A stretch of 64,000 nt of DNA from Daucus carota subsp. sativus. Lineage: Eukaryota; Streptophyta; Magnoliopsida; Apiales; Apiaceae. Below the pieces are notes generated by a model. That model had not been told where the DNA came from. It was given only the letters and a program-made list of their open reading frames with translations, and ran no database searches. The stretch lies in assembly GCF_001625215.2 (NCBI RefSeq), contig NC_030383.2, positions 46,806,380 to 46,870,379 on the forward strand, in the 5' to 3' direction. Position 1 is the first letter of the stretch. Every line of letters starts with the position of its first letter. Positions 35,847 through 45,783 of the stretch are shown in pieces. The position numbers and the translations under genes are program-made.

Positions 35847-36430
35847 CTTAGAATTACACGTATATCTCAGCTTTAAACAGTAGAACTGAACATGAACAGC
35901 GATGTAAGGTGACATTAGGATTTTAATGCATTGTTTTTAGTCTATGGATTTTAATGGATTGTATGGGATTTTGATTTTTTGCGGATTCTTGATGAAATGT
36001 CGCAGAGTTGATAGGATTTAGGTACAATGCTTCAAAATCCCATTGAATTTGGTGGGATTTCACAAAACTTAAAATACACTGAAGAATGCCACAAAATCTA
36101 TCATTTTATGAAATGAAAAAAAATCTATCAGCATTTGAATACCATCAGATTTTAATGGATTTTAAACAATCTCAATTAAATACCATCGGATTTTAAAGCA
36201 TAATTTAAAATCCCAACTGAATATCACTAGATTTTGTAGCATAGTTTAAAATCTCAATTGAATACCTCAAGATTTTAATGGATTTCAAACAATCTCAATC
36301 GAATACCCTCGAATTTCATGAATGCAAAAAAATGCTTTAAAATCCCAATCCAATACACCCCTCTTAGAATTGCACGTATATCTCAGCTTTAAACAGTAGA
36401 ACTGAACAGCGATGTAAGGTGACATTAGGA
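35847..36430. repeat. GGATTTTA-rich insert bracketed by about 70-bp direct repeats
   Basis: TTAGAATTACACGTATATCT...GATGTAAGGTGACATTAGGA occurs at 35847-35920 and again at 36362-36430. The second copy differs by one base and lacks a 6-bp CATGAA stretch. Between them lie about 440 bp dominated by GGATTTTA/TAAAATCC words, ending CCCAATCCAATACACCCCT, which resembles the end of hAT-type MITEs. Confidence 0.75.
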
Positions 36431-36679
36431 CTGATATTCTTACACTGGACCATTAACTAATTAAATCAGACAAGCTCCTATTTCTGGCCTTCAACTGAAG
36501 GCATTGCTTGTACATAATTGAAGCTTCCTATGCGCATCATTTAGTAAAGAGACTGTTTCATTTAACATTTTGTCCTTTGAATAAAGCTATGCGCATAAAC
36601 TCTGCCAGGTATCTGTTGTACACCTGTTAAATTTTGCAGAAAAGAACCGATGAAAACAAAAGTCTCTAGCTTGTGCTCA

Positions 36680-39600
36680 TCAAAGCTTTGGGGTTGGTTT
36701 AAGCTTCCGCTTTGCATACTCATGGGCAATGCTTAGTGCACTTCTGCTGTGACGCAGAGAGAATTCGGCAAGTAAAATTTTACTTTCAACTTGTGTCAAA
36801 TCACCATGGGAACCCTGCAAAACAAGAACTCCTTTATTATAACAGTGCACAAAGCATTTGCAACTACTGGGAATGGTTTCTCTGGTGAAACTCATCATGT
36901 GTGTAAGTTGCCTTGCATACAAAGCATCTAACTAGAGAACTCATTTTCCATATTACTCATTAACCTTTCATGCAGCAATCACATTCTTTTTAGCCAATGG
37001 ATGTAGAATGAGAACAAATCTTATGCAAATTGATGTTACTAACATAACCTTGAGTACAGATCGATTATAATACATCCCTCCAGAATCCAGAACACCTCTT
37101 TTTAGATATTATTATACTCCCTCCGTTTCAAATTAAATGTCATGTATTGACTTTTTTCTGTTCAAATTGACGAAATTTTGACTGAAACATATATCATATA
37201 ATTGAAAAAAAATATATAAATATATTATTATAAAATATACAAATTTACTTTAGAACGTGTTTTCGAATTCTTAGAATTATATAAAAGTAATTTGTAAAAT
37301 TCAATCAAAGTTGGGTATTTTGACCAGAAAAAAGTCAAAACTGGACATGTAATTTGAAATGGAGGGAGTATATGTTAACGGAAGGGAAGCAACTCAAACC
37401 ATGAGCGTTGTCATGAGGAAGGAGGCTAAGCCATCATCGGTCATCCTCTATCCTAGCAGACCCTTTAGAACATATGAGTTGATTTTCGATATCAAGTTAG
37501 TCTTTGTATCACAAATTATACTCGGTTTTGTCCTCTGTAAACAATCTTTATTTCTTGCAATGGATGTGAAGCTCAATATAATATTACTGCCAATGAAGTA
37601 CATTTGTATTACCATGCGAGAATTTCTGTCACAGACAGCATGGTACATGAGAATGCCAGCAGCAACAGAAACATTGAAAGAGTCCACCATGCCTTTCATT
37701 GGAATACTGCAATGTAAATCTGACAAGCTTAAAGCCTCATCACTTATTCCCCTGCAGCAACATATTCACCACTGTCAAGTTTAAGGCTTTAAGCACATCT
37801 TTAATCCCAAAACAGCATACCCAAAGGCAATGAAGAAGTATTGATCCCACGAGGGTTCGTAACATTCTTTTGGGGGGGGGGGGGGGTTACCATAATTACA
37901 AGATAGGGGCTTCCTCCCAAGTCATAAGATAAGGTAAACTCCTAAATAAGGAAAATAACATGATAAGATAATGCAACTGGATCGTACACAAGTTATGATA
38001 TGAAACAAGCACTAAATAAAATCATAATGTGATTACACACTACACTTGATTAGAATAACTTCACATGAAACTACACAAATCCTCAAAAGTCTAGATAAGT
38101 TTTATGACTAATTCATATCTTATTACATACTACAAAAGTTCTCTGCACACCTTGGGTTCTTCCTACCTGTGCGGGAAGGTTAAACCTGAACAGCTGGGGG
38201 TGGTTAAGTGGCACCCTCTTTCTCGCAGTAAGACGTATTCTAGGCATAACTGGGTCCGACTGAAAGATTAGCACAGCAACAACAAAGCAAGAATGAGCAA
38301 CTAGAAGGCTCGGCAACAAAGCTTTCATTATAATCATTATAATAATTGCATTGATGAGCCTTCTAGTTGCTCATTCTTGCTTTGTTGTTGTTGTGCTAAT
38401 CTTTCAGTCGAACCCAGTTATGCCCAGAATACGTCTTACTGCGAGAAAGAGGGTGCCACTTAACCACCCTCAACTGTTCAGGTTTAACCTTCCCGCATAG
38501 GTAGGAAGAACCCAAGGTGTACAGAGAACTTTTGTAGTATGTAATAAAATATAAATTAGTCATAAAACTTATCTAGACTTTTGAGGATTATTAACTCCAA
38601 CCTAAATACCTAATAAACAAAACTAATTAATATCCTAATCATCTTCTATCAGATTAGAATTTCCAATACTATACCGCTAAAAATACTAATAACAGATTTA
38701 TTTAAAGGATTATGGTTTTTCCAGATCTTCTTATGTGCAATAAAAGCATCATAACAGAATAATGTGAGATCCACATATAAAATCAACTTAATAAGTTATA
38801 ATTAGGATCATAAGGATCACAGGAGAAACGAGAAGATGCCCAGCCATATATTGTTCTGTATCGCTGCAGCTGAAGAGTAACAGTGACGACTCCGATTGAT
38901 ATACTAAGACAACATTTTCATAATAAACATATACCAGTAGCTGTAATTTACCGAATAAAACATACATATCTAGGCTCCACATAGGTTGACACCCTAAAAT
39001 GAAGATTTGCTAGTTATCAGTTATCACTGAATATACAATAACTTTTGATTTAATGGTCTAAGGCTAAGCAAGAATAGCTCACAGGAAAAAGAAAAATCAC
39101 TGTCCCTAAACACTTCGCTGCAGGAAAATTAAGAAGACTGAAATTTACCCATATATACAACCATTCAGGAAACTACAAAACTTAACGAGGGAAGTCACTT
39201 TCAATATATGAGATCATCTACGGAACAAGTAAAACCTTCTTTTATAAATATCCAAATTCAAACAAAGTTGCAAGTTCACAAGTCTTCACAGCTAAGATGA
39301 TAATTGATAAATTTTACAAAAAGGATCACACCAGACATGACATTTGCCTAATAAGCATTATAAGTATATACAACTAAACTAACCAACTCTTAATCATTTG
39401 TAAGCAACTGGTCAACATTAAAGAAACAATTAAGTACCTTTTTTCGTTACCAACAACAATTGCAGTGGGACATGTCCAGTCCATATCATGAACGGAAACC
39501 TGAAAAAAAAACATGTAATTTATACTAAGAATATCGAAATATTACTCATATAAACAACAGAAAGTGATTATATATATAAAGAGGATGATTCATACTGCAT

Positions 39601-40622
39601 CCATTCCAAGGTGTGTTGTCGCAATGCGATAACCACGGGACTTCAAAACTTCAAAGCACTCCTTAGTGGAGTCCCAAAGTTCAATATCCAACCATTTTTC
39701 TGCCCCCATGCTAACATGACGGTTTTCTCGGTACCTACAGCACAATTATAACATGATTAACCATAACATTTCCTAGTCGAATACACCCAAATATATTTGC
39801 ACATGTGTAAAGCCAATCTAGCTTAAAACAGAGTCTTGATAACAAATACAGACAATCCAAGTCACCTCAACCAATGTTGCACCTTTTGGAGCTATTACAA
39901 GACACAACGTGCAACGATTGAATTCCAAGCGCATCCGCCGACCGAAACACGGCAGAAACATTCCCGAAGTCCGACAACCCTTCGACAACCAAACAAACCG
40001 CGTAACTCCTATTCCTCACCGCATCCTCAAACCTACTCTTCCTGCTTTCCATAATATATGAATCAACAGACTCCAACACTTGATCACTATTTAAAACCGC
40101 ATCCCCAGCTCTAAACTCATCCAAATACGGAAACCAGCGACTGGAATCCGAAAACCTAGACTCCCCTTCGGGCCTACGTTCCATTTTCATAAATGTTGTA
40201 ACATCATCCGTTTTATTAAGTATTTGTTCCACAGTGTCTTTGTTATCAAATTCATCGGACAATTGTTCATCTAGAGGTAACTCAGTTGCGTATTCGGAAA
40301 CAGCAAGTTGAGTACTTGCACATCTACTGTATTGTTTCCTTGAAACTCCCAAACTAACATAACCTAAAACATTAACATAAACACAAATTTAATTCACATT
40401 AACATTTAATTAAGAATCAATAGTGTAACACATAAGGAGATATAGATACAAAAAAAATGTATGTCTAGAATGGATACCTGGAGGAGAGCGAAGGGAGAGA
40501 AATCGAGGAGGGAGAAGAGGGAGAAAGAGAGACGAGAGAGATGTGCGTGAATTGAGTCTGCGCAAATTGCATTCAGTACAAGAAGAGACCCATGCTTGAA
40601 TTAGGGTTTTGCAAGCGCTCAT
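36680..40622 (-). CDS. SpoU-family tRNA/rRNA 2'-O-ribose methyltransferase
   Basis: SPOUT methyltransferase using S-adenosylmethionine to methylate ribose in structured RNA; closest remembered relative is Arabidopsis At5g15390. Six exons on the minus strand: 40478-40622, 39883-40363, 39596-39734, 39438-39499, 37613-37751, 36680-36814. They join in one frame of about 366 residues, all phases agreeing. The three SpoU motifs are present: motif 1 GLSDFGNVSAVFRSADALG (exon 2), motif 2 CPTAIVVGNEKRGISDEAL (across exons 4-5), motif 3 CSIPMKGMVDSFNVSVAAGI (exon 5). The first about 45 residues (MSACKTLIQAW, Ser/Arg/Leu-rich) look like an organelle targeting peptide. Intron 4 (37752-39437) carries a large inverted repeat and intron 5 (36815-37612) a MITE. 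Confidence 0.93.
37117..37368. mobile_element. Stowaway-like MITE, CTCCCTCCGTTTCAAATTA subfamily
   Basis: Left end CTCCCTCCGTTTCAAATTA and right end TAATTTGAAATGGAGGGAG, TA duplication, about 252 bp, inside intron 5 of the SpoU gene. The subterminal ACTTTTTTCTG/AAAAAAGTCAAAA words also pair. Confidence 0.93.
37872..37886 (+). repeat. Poly(G) run of 15
   Basis: A homopolymer in intron 4 of the SpoU gene. It is unusual in AT-rich DNA, and the exact length may be unreliable. Confidence 0.8.
38113..38337 (-). CDS. Small ORF in the left arm: secreted-peptide-like, unidentified
   Basis: A 74-codon ORF. The N-terminus MIIMKALLPSLLVAHSCF continues VVAVLIF and resembles a signal peptide or membrane anchor. 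It is followed by a basic/proline tail (PVMPRIRLTARKRVPLNHPQ, then LFRFNLPAQ). GCACAG/GTAGGAAG after LPA could also be a splice donor, so this may be an exon copied from another gene. I do not recognise the family. Expression is unknown; it lies antisense-neutral within an intron, on the same strand as the SpoU gene. Confidence 0.35.
   Translation of the reverse strand: MIIMKALLPSLLVAHSCFVVAVLIFQSDPVMPRIRLTARKRVPLNHPQLFRFNLPAQVGRTQGVQRTFVVCNKI
38354..38500 (+). CDS. Small ORF in the right arm: diverging twin of the left-arm ORF
   Basis: A 48-residue ORF reading MSLLVAHSCFVVVVLIFQSN and then PVMPRIRLTARKRVPLNHPQ, on the opposite strand from its twin. Differences in the shared part: Ala to Val and Asp to Asn replacements, three silent third-base changes, and CAG to TAG, which ends the frame right after LPA. 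Same caveats as the twin. Confidence 0.3.
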   Translation: MSLLVAHSCFVVVVLIFQSNPVMPRIRLTARKRVPLNHPQLFRFNLPA

Positions 40623-41389
40623 CTTCTAGAGCTCAAACCCTTACTTGTGGCAGCAGCTTCAGGTGTAGCTGTGCTACAGATAATAAGGAAATATGTAGCT
40701 AAACCGTACCCGCCGTTTGTTTTGTTGTTAATTTTTCGGTTCGTTCCTCTCGTTTAAGAGTTTTTTTATATATTTTTGTTGAGGAAAAACTCTGAAAATA
40801 ATTTACAAAATATGTTTCATATAATTTAAAATTAAAAGTCAAAGTCTCATACTCCAAAATAAATAACTCGGAGATAGACTGAGGATGAATTACAAATATC
40901 GATATAATAATTTCAAATTAATTTATTTAATTGTATCACAAGTTATCATAATAAATTTACAAGAGCAACTCCAAGAGGGATCTTAGTTTATTGATCAAAT
41001 TTAACATAAAATGTTGGCTTCCAGTGAGTTAAGGACAACTTCAATAATATCTTTTTCTCTCATAAGTTTAATATAAAATATGATAATTGATAACGTGATA
41101 CCAAATTTAGAGGCATTCAACAAATATTATTATTCATAAGAGCGTTTTTATAAGAGTTTGCTTAAAATTATAGACATAGGAAGCGTATGGTTGGAGTGTG
41201 ACATTTTCATTATATTATTTATTTTGGTATATTAACTCAACTTTTTTAAAAAATTCGTAGCTGGAGTTGCTCTAAATCATTTTTTTCATTCTTTGTCTTT
41301 AACCAACATCTCTCATCTCCTAATTTTTATTATATAATATATATTAGAAACAAACACTTTCACTCTATCCAGTTTTTATAATAATGATA

Positions 41390-41431
41390 CTCCCTCCACC
41401 ACTTGAGTAGTATACATCGTCTTTTTATAAT
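41390..41431. mobile_element. Stowaway left-end fragment
   Basis: CTCCCTCCACCACTTGAGTA continues GTATACATCG, close to the start at 44457. No right end found before the Helitron-like terminus. Confidence 0.55.
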
Positions 41432-41632
41432 AACTAGCTTCTTAACCCGTGCAAAGCACGGGTTGCTTTAAATCACTTTCTTCAATATATGTTATATCTC
41501 GTTATTTATCTTTTTTTATATTTATTTGTATTTTAAATCATAGTATGTTGATGTCTGTATATACACATATCCTCACTTTTATGATATTTATTAAAAATAT
41601 AAATACAAAAAATATATTAAAATTCGGTTAAA

Positions 41633-41734
41633 TCGATGACTAATTGATCAAAAATTGGATTAATAGGGTCGAAAATCAGGTAGAATATTAAAAATTTACA
41701 AAAATTTTGGCGAAAATTTAAAATTTTAAAAATG

Positions 41735-41769
<35 letters not shown>

Positions 41770-41910
41770 TTTACATATATAATATTAAATTAATTCTGAA
41801 TAATGATCCTATTAATCATTCTGATTAATCGTTGATTTTCTGATTCCCGCTTTTTACAACACTAAATATTTATTTATTTATTATTAAATCATAATTATAT
41901 ATGATATATC
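41633..41910 (+). repeat. Long direct repeat, first copy (second at 43992-44235)
   Basis: Both copies share GGGTCGAAAATCA, AAAATTTTAAAAATGATTAT, TATTTTTACATATATAATAT and TATTTATTTATTAAATCATAA in the same order. The first has an expanded AT run. Preceding ATGATATTTATTAAAATATA words occur three times (about 41580, 43196, 43706). Confidence 0.7.
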
Positions 41911-42526
41911 CAAAAAATTATAAAATATACATTTTTATAAAAACAAATAAACATTAAGGCTTAACTTTCGTAGCCAAACATAGCCCCATAGATACTTAAT
42001 TCCTACATTATACATCAAGCCAGTCCATTGACTGCAATATCAAAATACATATTTTTATATATAGAGAGGTCATTATTAACTTTTAAAACTAACGTATTTT
42101 ATTAGACATTAATGTCCAATCATTAATATACATTAATTATAACATGATTTTGGAATTAATTTAATATTATACATATAAATAATATATATCTAATCATTTT
42201 TAAAAATTTTATTTTCCCCATCTTTTTTTTTTATAGACGTACGTTCAAATTTTGTGAATGAAAAATATTTTCTTCTTTTTTTTGAAACAAAGGTGTTAAT
42301 CTAATAATAGAAAGCCATACGGCATCTACACCAATGATCGAGTCGAACAAACTGAATGTATTTTGAGTAAAGGATAGTTTAGTCATTTTGGATTAAATTG
42401 ATCAAGATTCAATTTTACTGCTACAAGTATGTGTCAGATACTTAGATATATAGAATAAAAAAAAAATAGTTACTGGCTAATCACTGTTTCAGGCTTCTGG
42501 TCATTAGCCCCTGTACCGGGATGCTT

Positions 42527-42790
42527 GGCCAAACTGCTTCTTTTATCATCAACTACGGTATATATTACATGATATTTAAACACAATTGGAAATATAACAT
42601 CTCATTATGTCAGCAGCCAAACTGCTTCTTTTATCAACTACAGTATATATTACATGATGTTTAAACACAATTGGAAATATAACATCTCATTATGTCAGCA
42701 GCCAAACTGCTTCTTTTATCATCAATTACGATATATATTACATGATGTTTAAACACAATTGGAAATATAACATCTCAATATGTCAGCAGC
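42527..42790 (+). repeat. Threefold tandem repeat of 85-88 bp
   Basis: Three consecutive units begin GCCAAACTGCTTCTTTTATC and end CATCTCA(T/A)TATGTCAGCA, starting near 42527, 42615 and 42702. They differ by a few substitutions and a 3-bp indel. Confidence 0.9.
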
Positions 42791-44456
42791 CGCGCAGCAA
42801 TCGTCAGCTTAGAGTTTTGACTATGACAAAAGAGTATACCTTCATCTACGATCGAACATTAAACTGCTCAGAAAGAATACCATCATTTTGACTCTGTTTT
42901 ACATGATTTAAGGGTCTATTTTATGTAACTTTTCGCAAGGATTTCAAATATACAATTTGTTTTAAGTTTGTAATCAATATAGAGTAAATAAAAAGTATCC
43001 GAGTGTACCATATAGAGTAAATTAAAAGTACGAACGTACCATCGGTAGAAGTCAAAAATGCGATGGTACCATTGAAAAAAACCACTTCTACGAGGGTACC
43101 ATCAAGAATTTCCCTAGATATAATTTAAATTTATATTTACTTGTATTTTAAGTCTTATTATCTTGATGTCTAAATGTACATATATCCTTACTATGATGAT
43201 ATTTATTAAAATGTAAATATAAAAAATATACACTATTTAAAATTTTATTCTATAATTAAATTATCATTCACCTAAAATTGGTCGTTTTGAATTAAATTAA
43301 TGTATCTCATATTTTTTTTTTGAGAAACGTATCTCATATTTTGTTGTTCATCTTTTTTAAATTGAGATTATTTGTAAATTTAATTTCAATTTAATATTTA
43401 TTTGTATTTTAAGTTATATTATGTGTATATCTGTCCTTGCTTCCGGCTTTTTTTTTCTAAAATAGTCGCATATGTTTTTTTTTGACCTGTTTGTGTAAAA
43501 AGTCACAAGCACGCATAGGAACTTGAAATTCTAACTTTTTTTGTGGACTTCAATTTTTTTTCAAACACTTTAATCAGTTATAAGTATTGACTCACTTCTC
43601 ACAAATAGTCCACTTTTTTTATTTTAAGAAGGAAGTCACTTTTCATAAGATTTACCCAAATACACTCTATATTGAGGTATATATGTACACATATCCTCAC
43701 TATTATGATATTTATTAAAATATAAATACAAAAAATATAGTACACTATATAAAATTATATAATTAAATTACCACTCACCTAAAATTATTGAAAATTTAAT
43801 ACGAAAAATGAGATTCTTGCCGAATTAGAGTTTTGTCATATAGTTATATATATTATTTATAGTTATTCTAATACATATGTATATAATTTTATTAAATAAT
43901 AACAATTAAACATTCTAAAAATTGGCCGAGTTAACCTATTAATCAATAGTCGGACGGATTTTGATCCGATTTGGTAAAATCCGTTTAATCGATGTCTAAT
44001 TGGTCAGAAATTTGAATAATGGGTCGAAAATCATGCAAAATATAGAAATTTACAAAATTTGTGAAGAGAAATTAAAATTTTAAAAATGATTATATATATT
44101 ATTTTTACATATATAATATTAAATTAATCAAATAATGACCATGTTAATCATTTCGATTAATCGTCGATATTTTTATTCTCGTTTTTTATAATACTGGATA
44201 TTTATTTATTTATTAAATCATAACTATAAATGTTATATACTTATATGTATTAGAGTTTTAATTATAAAGTAATTAATGCATATTAATGAAGAGACATTAA
44301 TGTCTAATAAATAGGTTGGTATTAAAAGTAAATATTAATAGTGAGTAAGGGTAGTCTAGTCTTTTTGAATTAAATTATGTATAATGAGCAAGGGTACTTT
44401 AGTCATTTCGATTTAAATTACTCATAGTTGGTCTATTAGATATATAATAGATGATA

Positions 44457-44640
44457 CTCCCTCCACTTGAGTAGTATACATCGGAAGACGAGGACATGAT
44501 ACGAATTTTAATCCTCTCATAAAACATAATTAAATTTATTTTTCAATTTTTTTCCTGAATAAAAATTTAACACCTTAATTTTTATTTAGAAAAAGAAAAT
44601 CTTAAAATAAGTTACAAAATTTTCAATAAATCCTGAATTA
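44457..44640. mobile_element. Truncated Stowaway-like MITE
   Basis: Left end CTCCCTCCACTTGAGTAGTA with TA before it. The interior (CTCTCATAAAACATAATTAA, GAAAATCTTAAAATAAGTTA) matches other Stowaway copies. The right end is missing, replaced by repeated CAACCGATTAGTTCTCATTC. Confidence 0.65.
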
Positions 44641-44934
44641 GCACGTCAACCGATTAGTTCTCATTCTCCGTCAACCGATTAGTTCTCATTCCCGATCCTG
44701 AATCGGCACATCGATTGTTTAGTTCCGATTCCCGATTTTTACAACTATGCTCCTAATACATAATCTCAATCTCAATGGTAAATAACAAGTGTTTTTATCA
44801 GAATATAAATGCCTTCATATGTATCAAAGTCTTGTCTTAAAATGTGTTGAGCAACGATCATTGTTTCATCAGAGTTATGGTACAAGGTTACACTAGTTGG
44901 CTCCGATAAGTGATGGTCTGTTCCTGACAGTCGT

Positions 44935-45325
44935 ACGGGGCCGTTTGACTGGGCTTAAAAGAAGTGACTTATTGCTTAAAGTAAAGAAGTGGATTATAAG
45001 TGATAAGTTGATTTAGACTTATAAGCTATTTAAGTGTTTGGATAAATTCATTAAAATTCATGACTTATTAGGTATAAAAATTGTTAAAATAATAATAAAA
45101 TATCATAAACTATCTTTTAGAATGATGCCACACATTGTTGTGAAGTTAAATTTCGAAAAAAAAAATAAGTCAAGAAAAAAAACTAGCATTTCTAACTTCC
45201 AACTTCTCAGCTTATAAGTACCAGAAGTGCTTCTAACTTCTTTACACAAACACTCCGCAAAAAGTAGAAGTTGGCTTATAAGCTAGAAGTCGGTTTTTAA
45301 GCGGTTGCCAAACACCACCGTAGTT
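44935..45325. mobile_element. hAT-like MITE
   Basis: The left end TACGGGGCCGTTTGACTGGG leads into CTTAAAAG. The right end, reverse-complemented, reads TACGGTGGTGTTTGGCAACC then GCTTAAAA. It is rich in GCTTATAAGT/AGAAGT words. Imperfect inverted ends of about 28 bp are typical of hAT-derived MITEs. Confidence 0.6.
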
Positions 45326-45783
45326 TAAAAGCAAGATATACTTCTTGATCGTCTTAATTTGGATGCAAAATTATGATGCCTAGATCAGAGATGCAAATTT
45401 GAATCAGGAGTGGGAATTTGGTATTTAAAACATCTCAAGTGCTGCCCGCCGCGAGAAGACGAGAACCATCACCGCCAGAATATGAGACTAGTGTTGTTTC
45501 CGCATGCTTCTCATGACAAATACATTTCATTTTATATTTAACTAAGTTACTTCAAGGCAATTACTTCCGACTCGTGAGAATTAATACCGCTTGCACGTCT
45601 CAAGTCAGGCGAATAGGAACTCCCCGAAAGTATGGCTACACTTATCAAAATACTAAACCGATTTATGCTTCAAACAAGAAAATACTTGTACACAATCTAA
45701 CAACGGCAATTCTTCCAAATTATTATGTCAAACAACTCGGAGACTCAGACTAGGTTTTACCTTTATCACAATACTACAACATT

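Larger units (their letters stand above)
34501..36679. other. Intergenic, repeat-rich
   Basis: No gene. It contains a (TA)n run, a Stowaway MITE, and a GGATTTTA-rich insert between direct repeats, all listed separately. Confidence 0.6.
38078..38589. repeat. Large inverted repeat, two 234-bp arms, in the SpoU gene intron
   Basis: The left arm 38078-38311 and right arm 38356-38589 are reverse complements at roughly 95% identity, with a 44-bp loop. Ends: AATCCTCAAAAGTCTAGATA at the left against its reverse complement at the right. The arms are far less AT-rich than the intron and contain matching small ORFs, listed separately. No transposon-type terminal signature or target duplication is evident. 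Confidence 0.92.
41434..44454 (-). mobile_element. Putative Helitron (minus strand), nested or rearranged
   Basis: Read on the minus strand, a perfect 9-bp stem-loop (AACCCGTGC, loop TTT, GCACGGGTT; 41444-41464) is followed six bases later by CTAG (41434-41437) and then a T. This is the Helitron 3' layout. A candidate 5' end (TCATCTATTATATATCTAAT on the minus strand, ending at 44454, preceded by A) lies 3.0 kb away. No Rep/helicase ORF remains. The interior contains two related copies (near 41510-41910 and 43120-44235), so the element is probably nested. Confidence 0.45.
40623..45783. other. Intergenic transposon debris
   Basis: No gene over 5 kb. Layers of short repeats: Stowaway left ends at 41390 and 44457, a Helitron-like terminus at 41434, a threefold tandem at 42527-42790, long direct repeats at 41633-41910 and 43992-44235, and a hAT-like MITE at 44935-45325. 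Confidence 0.65.

Noticed and set aside
37359-37784. 141-codon plus-strand ORF
   Set aside because: Antisense to SpoU exon 5 and running through a MITE end; not supported.
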